In this document: piece after piece, positions 37,202-45,835 of the stretch
Layout of the letters: each line of letters begins with the position of its first letter
How positions within the stretch are numbered: the first letter of the stretch is position 1
Assembly: GCF_014649815.1 (NCBI RefSeq)
Contig: NZ_BMTT01000001.1
Location: forward strand, 186,001-250,000
Source of the DNA: Streptomyces mutabilis
Lineage (GTDB): Bacteria; Actinomycetota; Actinomycetes; Streptomycetales; Streptomycetaceae
Reading direction: 5' to 3'
DNA: 64,000 nt
Position numbers and translations under genes: made by a program
Notes under the pieces: generated by a model
Database searches by the model: none
Seen by the model: only the letters and a program-made list of their open reading frames with translations
What the model was told of the DNA's origin: nothing

Positions 37202-39949
37202 TTGGAGCTCAGCAGGCTCAGCAGACGAGCGTTCAGCACCCTCACGGGCACCACCGTCCTCGGTCTCGCGCTCGGCGGCAGCGTGAGCAGCCAGGCACTG
37301 CCCCGCTCCGGCGCCCGCGGCACCGTACCCACCGGCCCGCCGCCCGGCCCGCCCGGCGCCGACGGACAGCGCCACCACGTCACGCTGGACCGGTACTCCC
37401 TGCTGGTCGACGGCAGGCGCCTGGCCCTGTGGTCCGGCGAGATGCACCCCTTCCGGCTGCCGAGCCCGTCCCTGTGGCGGGACGTCCTGCAGAAGATGCG
37501 GGCGTACGGCTACAACGCGGTCAGCGCCCGCCTCGCCTGGAACCTGCACTCCCCCGCGCCGGGCGCGTACGACTTCACCGGCGTCCGCGACCTGGACCTG
37601 TTCCTGCGCACGGCCGCCGAGACCCGGATGTACGTCGTCCTGGACCCCGGCCCGTACATCGGCGCGGACGTGGACGCCGGCGGCCTGCCCGGCTGGCTGA
37701 CGGCCACCGGGGCCGACGCCCGGACCGCCGACCCCGCCTACCTGCGCCACGCCGACGAGTGGCTGAGCCACGTCAACGCGGTCGCCGCCCGGCACCAGTA
37801 CACCCGCGGCACCGGCACCCTCCTGCTCTACCGCCTCGACGCCCCGCACCGCGCCCAGCGGGCCCACCTGCGCGAGAAGCTCCGCGCCGACGGGATCGAC
37901 GTACCCCTGCTGCCCTCCGACGGCCCCGTCGCCCGCGGCGAGGCAGAGCGGACCCGGGACGCCGCGGAGGCACGGCGGGTCCACCTCGCGCACCTCGCGG
38001 ACGGGGTCACGCTGCACCAAGTGCACACCGCGTTCGGCGGCACCTCCTGGGGCTGGCTGCCCGCGCCGTCCGCGCCCGACCCGGCCTACGACCCCACCGC
38101 CGGGATCGACGAGGCACGCCGGCCCACGGACAGGACGGCACCGCTCCACCAGCTCGGGCAGCTCCTGCGCAACGTGCCCGACTTCACGCGGCTGGACGAG
38201 GCCGCCGGGGTCAGGGCCGCCGACGCCCGCCTGCGGGTTCGGCACCTCGTCAACCCGGACACCGGCACACACGCGTACGTGGTGCGCAACGACTCCACCG
38301 CCGACGTCACCTCGAAACTCCCGATGGGCGGGACCGACGTGGAGGTCACCGTCCCCGGCCGGGACGCCAAACTGTTCGCCACCGGGCTGCACCTGGGCGC
38401 GGGCCGGAAACTGGCGTACTCCAACATGCAGCCCATGCTCTCCATGAGCGTCGGCAAGCTGGACATCGCCGCCTTCGTGGGCCGGGCCGGGGAGATGGCG
38501 CACCTGGTGCTGGACTGCCCGCACGAGCCCTGGCCGACCCGGCTGGACGAGGAGGCAGCCTGGGCGTACGACCGCGGGAAGCTGCACGTCACGGTGGAAC
38601 TCGCCGAGGACAGGCTGACCCGGCTCCGGATCCGCAGCGGCAAGACCGACCGCACCATGATCCTGCTCCTCGCCGACGACGCCGCCTCCCTGCGGCTGTG
38701 GCCGTACGAGACCCCGTCGGGCCGGGTGCTCGTGCACGGCCCGGCGCTGCTGCGCGACGCCGCCCTGGACGGTCACACGATCCGGCTGACCGGGGACACC
38801 GTCGAGGAGTGCGGGCTGGAGGTGTGGGCGCCGCCCGGCATCACGGACGTCACCTGGAACGGCAGCCGGTTGAGCACGTCGCTCGGCCGGGCCCACAGCT
38901 TGTACGCCGCCCGGTCCCTGCCCGGTGTGCCCGAGCTGGTCCTGCCCGCGCTGGACGGCTGGCGACGCCGCGCCGAGAACCCCGAGTCCAGGCCCGGCTA
39001 CGACGACTCGGGGTGGACGGCCGCCGACCGGAAGACGTCGTTCAGCACGACCCCCGTGCCCGACGGGCAGCCCGTGCTCTTCGCCGACGACTACGGCTTC
39101 CACTACGGCGACGTCTGGTACCGGGGCCGGCTCACCGGCGCCGCGGGCCTGGAGTCGGTCTCCCTGTCCTGCGGCACGGGCGCGCGAGGGCTCCTGATGG
39201 CCTGGCTGGACGGAGAGCCGCTGGGCACGCACCGTGTGGACGACGAGGGCGACGGGCGGGGCACGTGGACCGCCACGGCCCGTTTCCGGCTGCCGGACGG
39301 CCTGCGGGAGGCGCGGCGGAGGCGGCCCGACGCGGGTGCCTCGTCCGTGCTGTCGGTACTGGTCCGGCGCACTCAGCACGCCCAGGACGACTACAAGGCG
39401 GCCCGCGGGCTGACCTCGGCCGCCTTCGAGGGGGCCGCGCCGAAGGTGCGGTGGCGGATCCAGGGGGCGGCCGCACCCGACCCCGTGCGCGGGCCGCTCA
39501 ACAACGGCGGCCTGTACGGGGAACGGCACGGCTGGCACCTGCCCGGGTACGACGACGCCGACTGGGAGCCCGTGCCCTCCCCCGGCGGCGACCGGCGCCA
39601 GGGCGTGACCTGGTACCGGACTACCTTCCGGCTGGACGTTCCGCCGGACGTCGACGCCTCGGTCGGGCTGGTCCTGGACGGCGCCCCGGGCCGCTTCCCG
39701 CGCGCCCAGCTCTTCCTGAACGGCTGGAACATGGGCGAGTACGCGGCCGACCGCACGGCCGCGCCGCGGACCTTCGTGCTGCCCAACGGCATCCTGCGCA
39801 CCCGCGCCGCCGCCAACACCCTGGCCCTCGCCGTGCTGGCCGACGGCGTGGCGGAGTCGGGACCCGGGACGGTACGGCTGGAGCTGCTGGGCGGCGCGGC
39901 CGGAGGGGTGCCGGTGGAACCGGTCGCCTCCCCCGGCCGGCGCCGCTGA
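37202..39949 (+). CDS. exported GH35-family (beta-galactosidase-like) protein lacking catalytic residues
   Basis: A 915-residue protein with a twin-arginine signal (SRRAFSTLTGTTVLGLALGG). The barrel is GH35-like: WSGEMHPFRLP, WRDVLQKMRAYGYNAVSARLAW, DPGPYIGADVDAGGLPGW, and FGGTSWGWL with DPTAGIDEARRP; C-terminal beta-galactosidase jelly-roll domains follow. The segment where GH35 enzymes have the acid/base Asn-Glu reads TLLLYRLDAPH, and the nucleophile region is missing, with about 60 residues fewer than usual before the FGGTSWG motif. It is probably non-catalytic, perhaps a carbohydrate-binding protein. TTG start with AGGAGAGG upstream. Confidence 0.8.
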   Translation: MELSRLSRRAFSTLTGTTVLGLALGGSVSSQALPRSGARGTVPTGPPPGPPGADGQRHHVTLDRYSLLVDGRRLALWSGEMHPFRLPSPSLWRDVLQKMRAYGYNAVSARLAWNLHSPAPGAYDFTGVRDLDLFLRTAAETRMYVVLDPGPYIGADVDAGGLPGWLTATGADARTADPAYLRHADEWLSHVNAVAARHQYTRGTGTLLLYRLDAPHRAQRAHLREKLRADGIDVPLLPSDGPVARGEAERTRDAAEARRVHLAHLADGVTLHQVHTAFGGTSWGWLPAPSAPDPAYDPTAGIDEARRPTDRTAPLHQLGQLLRNVPDFTRLDEAAGVRAADARLRVRHLVNPDTGTHAYVVRNDSTADVTSKLPMGGTDVEVTVPGRDAKLFATGLHLGAGRKLAYSNMQPMLSMSVGKLDIAAFVGRAGEMAHLVLDCPHEPWPTRLDEEAAWAYDRGKLHVTVELAEDRLTRLRIRSGKTDRTMILLLADDAASLRLWPYETPSGRVLVHGPALLRDAALDGHTIRLTGDTVEECGLEVWAPPGITDVTWNGSRLSTSLGRAHSLYAARSLPGVPELVLPALDGWRRRAENPESRPGYDDSGWTAADRKTSFSTTPVPDGQPVLFADDYGFHYGDVWYRGRLTGAAGLESVSLSCGTGARGLLMAWLDGEPLGTHRVDDEGDGRGTWTATARFRLPDGLREARRRRPDAGASSVLSVLVRRTQHAQDDYKAARGLTSAAFEGAAPKVRWRIQGAAAPDPVRGPLNNGGLYGERHGWHLPGYDDADWEPVPSPGGDRRQGVTWYRTTFRLDVPPDVDASVGLVLDGAPGRFPRAQLFLNGWNMGEYAADRTAAPRTFVLPNGILRTRAAANTLALAVLADGVAESGPGTVRLELLGGAAGGVPVEPVASPGRRR

Positions 39950-39961
39950 CCCGGGCGGGCC

Positions 39962-41467
39962 TCAGCGCAGCCGGATCACGTTCCAGGACAGCGGCTCCAG
40001 AGCGGCGGTCAGCCTGCCGTCGCTCAGGGCCGTGCCGTCCACCGCGTGCGGGACGACCCGCTCGGGCTCGGCGAGCGTGTTGCGGGCGTCGGGGTCGGCG
40101 TCCGCGAGGGCGCTGTGCTCGACGACCTCGCTCAGGTCGAGGCCGCTGAGGGCGACGTCCAGCGGCAGCGACTCGGTGCGGGACCGGTTGACGGCGAAGA
40201 CGGTGACCGAGCCGTCCTCGGCGCGCACGGCGGTGGCGTGCAGCAGGTCGGCCTCGCCGTACTTCTTCGTCTCGTACGTCGGCGAGTCCACCCGGACGTC
40301 GAGGACCTCGCCGCGGCCGTACTTCGAGGCCTGGGCGAACGGGAAGAACGTGGTCTGGCGCCAGGCCGGACCGCCCGGCTCGGTCATGATCGGGGCGATG
40401 ACGTTGACGAGCTGGGCGAGGCAGGCGACGGTGACGCGGTCGGCGTGCCTGAGCAGGGCGATGAGGAGCGAGCCGAAGACGACCGCGTCGGTGACGCTGT
40501 AGTTGTCCTCCAGCAGGCGGGGGGCCTCGGGCCAGTCGAGGGCGCTCACCTCCGCCTGTGTCTTGGCCATGTACCAGACGTTCCACTCGTCGAAGGAGAG
40601 GTTGATCTTCTTCTTGGACTTGAGGCGGGCGCCGACATGGTCGCAGGTGGCGACGACGTTCTCGATGAACGACTCCATGTCCACGGCGGAGGCGAGGAAG
40701 GAGTCGACGTCTCCGTCGTGCGGCTCGTAGTAGGCGTGCAGGGAGATGTGGTCGACCAGGTCGTAGGTCTCCTGGAGGACGGTCGCCTCCCATGCGGCGA
40801 AGGTCTCCATGGACTGGCCGGAGGAGCCGCAGGCGACGAGTTCGAGGTCCGGGTCGATCTGCCGCATGGCGCGGGCGGTCTCGGCGGCGAGGCGGCCGTA
40901 CTCCTCGGCGGTCTTGTGGCCGGTCTGCCAGGGGCCGTCCATCTCGTTGCCCAGACACCACAGCCTGATGCCGAAGGGGTCCTTGTCGCCGTGCTCGGCG
41001 CGCAGGTCGGAGAGGGCGGTGCCGGAGGGGTGGTTGGCGTACTCCTGGAGTTCGAGGGCCTCGGCGACGCCGCGGGTGCCGAGGTTGACCGCCATCATCG
41101 GTTCGGCCTGGGGGCCGACCTTCTTGAGGAAGGCGATGTACTCGGACAGGCCGAAGCGGTTGGACTCCGTGGTGCGCCAGGCCAGGTCCAGGCGGCGGGG
41201 ACGGTCCTCGACCGGGCCGACCGAGTCCTCCCACTTGTAGCCGGAGACGAAGTTGCCACCGGGGTAGCGGATGGCGGTGACGCCGAGTTCGCGGACGAGG
41301 TCCAGCACGTCGGTCCGTATGCCGTCGTCGTCGGCGGCGGGGTGGCCGGGTTCGAAGATGCCGGTGTAGACGCAGCGGCCGAGGTGTTCCACGAAGGAGC
41401 CGAAGAGCCGGGGGTTGACCTCGCCGACGGTGAAGGCGGGGTCGAGGGTGAAGCGGGCGGTTCGCAT
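39962..41467 (-). CDS. alpha-L-arabinofuranosidase, GH51
   Basis: A 501-residue GH51 enzyme that releases arabinose from arabino-oligosaccharides. The acid/base Glu175 is in CLGNEMDGPW and the nucleophile Glu294 in SFDEWNVWYM; GNFVSGYKWEDSVGP is the conserved substrate loop. There is no signal peptide, so it works inside the cell on imported oligosaccharides. It is the last gene of an operon with the CUT1 importer and a GH43 enzyme (47-base gap). It ends 12 bases from the convergent GH35 gene. Confidence 0.95.
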   Translation of the reverse strand: MRTARFTLDPAFTVGEVNPRLFGSFVEHLGRCVYTGIFEPGHPAADDDGIRTDVLDLVRELGVTAIRYPGGNFVSGYKWEDSVGPVEDRPRRLDLAWRTTESNRFGLSEYIAFLKKVGPQAEPMMAVNLGTRGVAEALELQEYANHPSGTALSDLRAEHGDKDPFGIRLWCLGNEMDGPWQTGHKTAEEYGRLAAETARAMRQIDPDLELVACGSSGQSMETFAAWEATVLQETYDLVDHISLHAYYEPHDGDVDSFLASAVDMESFIENVVATCDHVGARLKSKKKINLSFDEWNVWYMAKTQAEVSALDWPEAPRLLEDNYSVTDAVVFGSLLIALLRHADRVTVACLAQLVNVIAPIMTEPGGPAWRQTTFFPFAQASKYGRGEVLDVRVDSPTYETKKYGEADLLHATAVRAEDGSVTVFAVNRSRTESLPLDVALSGLDLSEVVEHSALADADPDARNTLAEPERVVPHAVDGTALSDGRLTAALEPLSWNVIRLR

Positions 41468-41514
41468 CTCTGCCTTTCGGGAGTTTCCGTGTCGTCCGGG
41501 GGTGGGTGTGCGGG

Positions 41515-42489
41515 TCACTGGCCGACTGCCGGCCAGCCGTCCGCGGTCCAGGTCAGGGCGTTCAGCCCGAGCTTGGGCGTGCCCTCGTCCTGAGCGTCGT
41601 AGTAGTGGTACGCCAGCCAGTCCCGGCCCCGGTCGCGGAAGACGGACTGGCCGCCCGTGCCGATGTAGCGGCCGTGGCCCTCCAGGAGGAGGTCGCCGCC
41701 GCCTTCCAGCATCGGGGTGCCACTGCTGTCGACGTAGGGCCCCTTGATGTCCGTGGACCTGCCGACCTTGATCCTGTACGTGCTGTTCACGCCCGAGCAG
41801 CACGCGTCGTACGACGCGAAGAGGTAGTAGTGGCGGCCGTGCTTGACGATCTCCGGGCCCTCGACGGCGTACGGCTCGTCGGGGCGGGTGGCGAGGTGGT
41901 GGACCTTCGCGTCCTCGACGGCCTTGCCCGTGCGCCGGTCCAGCTCGACCATGCGGATGCCGCTCCAGTACGAGCCGAAGGACATCCACAGCCGGCCGTC
42001 GGCCTCGACGACCGCCGGGTCGATGGCGTTCCAGGTGTCCGTCGTCTCGGAGGAGAAGACCTTGCCGTGGTCGGTCCAGGTGCCGGGCAGGCCCGTGCGT
42101 GAGGTGGCGACGCCGATCGCGGAGTGGTTGGTGCCCCAGGAGGAGACGGCGTAGTAGAGCCAGTAGCGGCCGGCGCGGTAGGAGAGGTCGGGGGCCCACG
42201 GGTCCCCGGTGTCGTTGTACTCGTACCACCAGGCCGGGGGCTCGGCGAAGGCGTTGCCCGCGTCGTCCCAGTGCCGGCCGTCCTCGGAGAGGCGGGCGCC
42301 GATGACGCCGCCGGTGGAGTAGGCGACGTAGCCGCCGCCCTTCAGGCGCATGACGGTGGGGTCGTGGATGATCTGCTGGCCGGTGATGGGGCGCGGGTCG
42401 GGGTAAGTGTCCGCCGCTTGGGCCGCGTTGGGCAGCAGGGCCATGAGGGCCGCCGTCGCCACGGCGGTGAGGGTTCTGCGGAGGGTCAC
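41515..42489 (-). CDS. secreted GH43 arabinanase (second copy)
   Basis: A 324-residue secreted GH43 enzyme. Signal peptide RRTLTAVATAALMALLP with AQA cleavage; catalytic Asp in IIHDPTVMR, second Asp in WNAIDPAVV, acid Glu in VEGPEIVKHG. The Cys-Cys motif in FASYDACCSG and the GLNALTW end match the paralogue at 33134-34102. Its GTG overlaps the permease stop by four bases (GTGA). It makes arabino-oligosaccharides that the adjacent CUT1 importer could take up and GH51 finish. Confidence 0.9.
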   Translation of the reverse strand: MTLRRTLTAVATAALMALLPNAAQAADTYPDPRPITGQQIIHDPTVMRLKGGGYVAYSTGGVIGARLSEDGRHWDDAGNAFAEPPAWWYEYNDTGDPWAPDLSYRAGRYWLYYAVSSWGTNHSAIGVATSRTGLPGTWTDHGKVFSSETTDTWNAIDPAVVEADGRLWMSFGSYWSGIRMVELDRRTGKAVEDAKVHHLATRPDEPYAVEGPEIVKHGRHYYLFASYDACCSGVNSTYRIKVGRSTDIKGPYVDSSGTPMLEGGGDLLLEGHGRYIGTGGQSVFRDRGRDWLAYHYYDAQDEGTPKLGLNALTWTADGWPAVGQ

Positions 42490-43349
42490 TGTCCCGCCAA
42501 TCCCGTGTGGGCGACGCCCGCCACGATCTGCCGTTGGAAGAAGACGAAGACGATGATCAGGGGCAGGCCGGCCATGAGGCCGCCGGCCATGAGCTGGGCC
42601 CACTGGATGCCGTAGGAGTTCATGACGGTCGCGATGCCGTTCGGCATCGTCATCAGGTCGGGGTTGTTGGTCACCATGTACGGCCACAGGAAGTTGTTCC
42701 AGGAGCTGATGAAGGTGAAGATGCCGACCGCCGCGAGAGAGGGGCGGGAGAGCGGCACGATGATGGTGAAGAAGACGCGCCAGCGGCCGGCGCCGTCGAT
42801 GAAGGCGGCCTCCTCGAGTTCGCGCGGGATGCCCTGGAAGAACTTGTAGAGGATGTAGACCATCGCGGCTGGTGCGCACTGCGGCAGGATCATGCCCCAG
42901 TAGGTGTCGACCATCCCCATCTGCTGGACGGTCGTGAACAGGGGGACGCCGAGCACGGCCGGGGAGATCATGAGGCCGGCCATCACCAGGGCCATGAGGA
43001 CGCCCTTGCCGCGGAACTCGGTGCGTGCGAAGCCGTAGCCGGCCAGCGCGCTCACCAGCAGCACGATCGCGGTCGCGCAGACCGACACGACCAGGGAGTT
43101 GACGAACCAGTTGGTGATGTTGCCGGTCTCGAAGAGGGCCGTCCATGCCTGGCCCGTCCAGTCCTCGGGCAGCCAGTGCGTCGGCACCTCGACGGCCTCG
43201 GTCTCCGACTTCAGGGAGGTGAGCAGCGCCCAGGCGAGCGGGGCGAGGAACACCGCGGAGACGGCGGCGCCGAGGAGGGTGAGCACGATCTGGCTGGGCG
43301 ACCATGCCTTGCGGGGCTTGGTCCGCATCGGTGCTGCGGCGGTGGTCAT
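42486..43349 (-). CDS. CUT1 carbohydrate ABC permease, MalG type
   Basis: A 287-residue permease with six membrane helices. The EAA loop that contacts the ATPase is clear: LEEAAFIDGAGRWRVFFTII then PLSRP. It forms a pair with the MalF-type permease, with ATGA overlap. No ATPase gene is in the operon; in streptomycetes the shared ATPase MsiK usually energises such importers. Oligosaccharides from arabinan are the likely substrate, judging by the GH43 and GH51 genes in the operon. Confidence 0.92.
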   Translation of the reverse strand: MTTAAAPMRTKPRKAWSPSQIVLTLLGAAVSAVFLAPLAWALLTSLKSETEAVEVPTHWLPEDWTGQAWTALFETGNITNWFVNSLVVSVCATAIVLLVSALAGYGFARTEFRGKGVLMALVMAGLMISPAVLGVPLFTTVQQMGMVDTYWGMILPQCAPAAMVYILYKFFQGIPRELEEAAFIDGAGRWRVFFTIIVPLSRPSLAAVGIFTFISSWNNFLWPYMVTNNPDLMTMPNGIATVMNSYGIQWAQLMAGGLMAGLPLIIVFVFFQRQIVAGVAHTGLAGQ

Positions 43350-44287
43350 CGGCCGCCCTCCTCACGGTTGCGGAGCAGCCACATCCGCGCGAGGGCGACG
43401 GCCGCGATGAGCAGGAAGAAGATGATGGAGATCGCGGAGGCGTAGCCCACGCGGTAGCTGGTGAAGCCCTGTTCGAGGGTGTACTGCACGAAGGTGCGGG
43501 TCGATTCCTCCGGTCCCGGGCCGAAGTCCTGCATGACGACGGCCTGGTCGAAGACCTGGAGCGAGGCGAGTATCTGGAGGGCGACGACGAGGCCGGTGAT
43601 GTTGCGCAGCATCGGCAGCGTGATGTGGACCGTGCGGTGCCAGGCGTTCGCGCCGTCCAGCTTGGCGGCCTCGTACAGGTGCAGCGGGATGCCCTGGAGC
43701 GCGGCGAGGTAGAGCAGGAAGCTGAAGCCGACCGTCCACCACAGCGTGGTGATGACGACCGCGAGCAGCGCGTACGACTTGTCGGTCAGCCAGGGTGTCT
43801 CGAGGCCGAAGACGTGGTTGATCATGCCGGTGCCGGGGTTGAACAGCCACTGCCACAGGTTGGCGGCGACGGTGGACGGCAGCAGGAACGGCATGAAGAA
43901 GCACAGCCGCCACAGCCACTTGCCGCGCTCGATGTGGTGGGCGAGCATCGCGAGGAGGAAGGCCAGGACCGTGATGCAGGGCACCACGAGCAGCGTGAAG
44001 TACGCGCTGTGGCCGAACGCGTCCCACATCAGCGGGTCCTGGAGGGCCTCACGGTAGTTGTCCAGGCCGATGAAGCTGGCGCCGTCGCCGGAGATGTTGG
44101 CGTCGGTGAAGCTGAGGTAGAGGCCGCGCAGCAGGGGCCAGACGACGAAGAGCGTGAACAGGGCGAGGAACGGGGCGACGAACCAGCCGCCGTGCTGGAA
44201 GCCCTGCCTGCGTCGGAGGGTGGCGCCGGCCGCGGCGGTCTTCGCGCGCGTCGGGCGGACGATCGTTTCAGCGCTGGTCGTCGTCAT
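43346..44287 (-). CDS. CUT1 carbohydrate ABC permease, MalF type
   Basis: A 313-residue permease with six membrane helices, starting after ~35 cytoplasmic residues (PFLALFTLFVVWPLLRGLYL). The EAA loop is HLYEAAKLDGANAWHRTVHI then TLPML. It pairs with the MalG-type permease (stop and start overlap at 43346-43349) and follows the binding-protein gene with the same ATGA coupling at 44284-44287. Confidence 0.92.
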   Translation of the reverse strand: MTTTSAETIVRPTRAKTAAAGATLRRRQGFQHGGWFVAPFLALFTLFVVWPLLRGLYLSFTDANISGDGASFIGLDNYREALQDPLMWDAFGHSAYFTLLVVPCITVLAFLLAMLAHHIERGKWLWRLCFFMPFLLPSTVAANLWQWLFNPGTGMINHVFGLETPWLTDKSYALLAVVITTLWWTVGFSFLLYLAALQGIPLHLYEAAKLDGANAWHRTVHITLPMLRNITGLVVALQILASLQVFDQAVVMQDFGPGPEESTRTFVQYTLEQGFTSYRVGYASAISIIFFLLIAAVALARMWLLRNREEGGR

Positions 44288-45642
44288 GCGACAGCACCTC
44301 CCTGCGCGGCGGTCCTGCCGTCCATCGGGTTCTTCGTGCCGAGCAGGTCGGTGAGCGCGCCCTTCATGCGGCGGGCGACGGCTTCCGGCTTCGCCGAGCC
44401 CATCGTCGAGGAGACGACGATCGGGCCGATGCGCTGGGCGAGGATGCCGGTGGACCCGGCGAACCACACCTTGGGCTCGGTGGCCTGGTGGTCCATCGCG
44501 CCGGCGTACTCGCTCTGCGGCTTCAGCTCCTTGTACGCGGCCGTGGACAGGGTCGGCGTGTAGGCGGGGATGTGTCCGCCGGCCGCCCACTGCTGGGCGT
44601 GCTTGACGACGTAGGCGGCCAGTCGGTGCGCGGCCTCGTTGGTGGCGCCGCCGCGGCCGGCTTGGTGCGGGAGCACGAAGGAGTGCGACTCGGCGTGGGT
44701 GGCCTGCTTGCCGAAAACGGGCGGCAGCGGGGCCGCGCCGTAGTCCAGCTTCGCGCCCGAGAAGACCGGCACCGACCAGTTGCCCTCCCACGCGAAGGGC
44801 GCGCCGTTGACGAACTGTTCGGCACCCGCGCCGCCCCCGAAGCTCGGGTCGGCGTACCCGTCGGCGATGTGCCGGCGCAGGAACTCCAGGACCTGCGTGG
44901 CCTTGTCGGTGTCGAAGGTGACCTCGGTGTTGTCGTCGTTGAACCAGGTGCCGCCGAGCTGGGTGTAGAAGGCGACGAAGAACCACCACTGGAAGTTCTG
45001 GTCGTTGTGCCAGAAACCGATGGTCTGCAGGCCCTTGCCGGTGGCCTTCTTGGCCTCCTTCAGTACGTCGAACCACTCGTCGACGGAGGTGACCGGCACC
45101 ATCCGGCCGTCGGCGCCGAGCAGGCCCGCCTTCTTCAGCACGTCCCTGCGGTAGAAGCAGAGCTGGACGTGGATGTCGAGGGGGAGGGCGTAGAGCTTGC
45201 CGTCGATGACGGCGCGCCGCCACAGCTCGGGGTTGAAGTCGGCTTCCTTGACGCCGTACTTGGCGAGCAGGCCGACGTCCCAGGGGTCCAGGAGGCGGCC
45301 CGGCGAGAAGCCGGTGACGCGGCCCAGGTGCATCACGCCGATGTCCGGCGCGCGGTTGCCGGCGGCCGCCATGGCGAGCTTGGTGTAGAAGGGGCTGCCC
45401 CACTGGAGGGTGGAGTCCTTCACGTCGATGCCGGGGTTGTCCTTACGGAAGGCGTCCAGCATCGCGATCATGTTGTATCCGTCGCCGCCACTGAAGAGGT
45501 TCCAGTAGCGCACTCGGGTGTCCGCGTCGGAGGCCAGGGCGTCGGCGCCCGTACCGAGGGCCGCGAAGCCGAAGCTTCCCGCGACCGTCAGGCCCCCCGC
45601 CGCGGCCAGAAAGTGCCTGCGATTCAGGTCAGGTCGTCCCAT
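44284..45642 (-). CDS. CUT1 sugar ABC transporter substrate-binding protein (Tat-exported)
   Basis: A 452-residue extracellular solute-binding protein, family 1. NRRHFLAAAGGLTVAG is a twin-arginine signal and no lipobox Cys is visible. The mature part has the usual MalE-like features (GDGYNMIAMLDAFRKDNPGI, then KLAMAAAGNRAPDIGVMH). It heads the operon binding protein - two permeases - GH43 - GH51. Operator copy 4 lies 25 bases upstream, placed to repress the operon. Confidence 0.92.
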   Translation of the reverse strand: MGRPDLNRRHFLAAAGGLTVAGSFGFAALGTGADALASDADTRVRYWNLFSGGDGYNMIAMLDAFRKDNPGIDVKDSTLQWGSPFYTKLAMAAAGNRAPDIGVMHLGRVTGFSPGRLLDPWDVGLLAKYGVKEADFNPELWRRAVIDGKLYALPLDIHVQLCFYRRDVLKKAGLLGADGRMVPVTSVDEWFDVLKEAKKATGKGLQTIGFWHNDQNFQWWFFVAFYTQLGGTWFNDDNTEVTFDTDKATQVLEFLRRHIADGYADPSFGGGAGAEQFVNGAPFAWEGNWSVPVFSGAKLDYGAAPLPPVFGKQATHAESHSFVLPHQAGRGGATNEAAHRLAAYVVKHAQQWAAGGHIPAYTPTLSTAAYKELKPQSEYAGAMDHQATEPKVWFAGSTGILAQRIGPIVVSSTMGSAKPEAVARRMKGALTDLLGTKNPMDGRTAAQGGAVA

Positions 45643-45666
45643 GCCCTGCCCTATCTGCTCATGGAT

Positions 45667-45684
45667 TGTTCGATATATCGAATA
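45667..45684. promoter_or_regulatory. TGTTCGA-type operator, copy 4
   Basis: TGTTCGATATATCGAATA is the most symmetric copy in the island: only the second base of each end breaks the palindrome. It lies directly upstream of the CUT1 binding-protein gene. A related half-site, CTTCGAACG, follows at 45695-45703. Confidence 0.7.
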
Positions 45685-45835
45685 TCGCTCGTAACTTCGA
45701 ACGGGACCGTAGAGCGGTGAGCGCGGCACGTCAATGGTTCGGACAAGAACTCGATGCGGACGCGTTCGGCCGCGTAGGCTCGAACGGCCTTGGGAACGGA
45801 AGCGGTCTCGGCGGCCAGGGAGAGCGGAGGACGCC

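Noticed and set aside
37033-40149. A 1038-codon plus-strand frame over the GH35 gene.
   Set aside because: Arg/Pro-rich composition without domains; the frame at 37202-39949 has the Tat signal and GH35 motifs.
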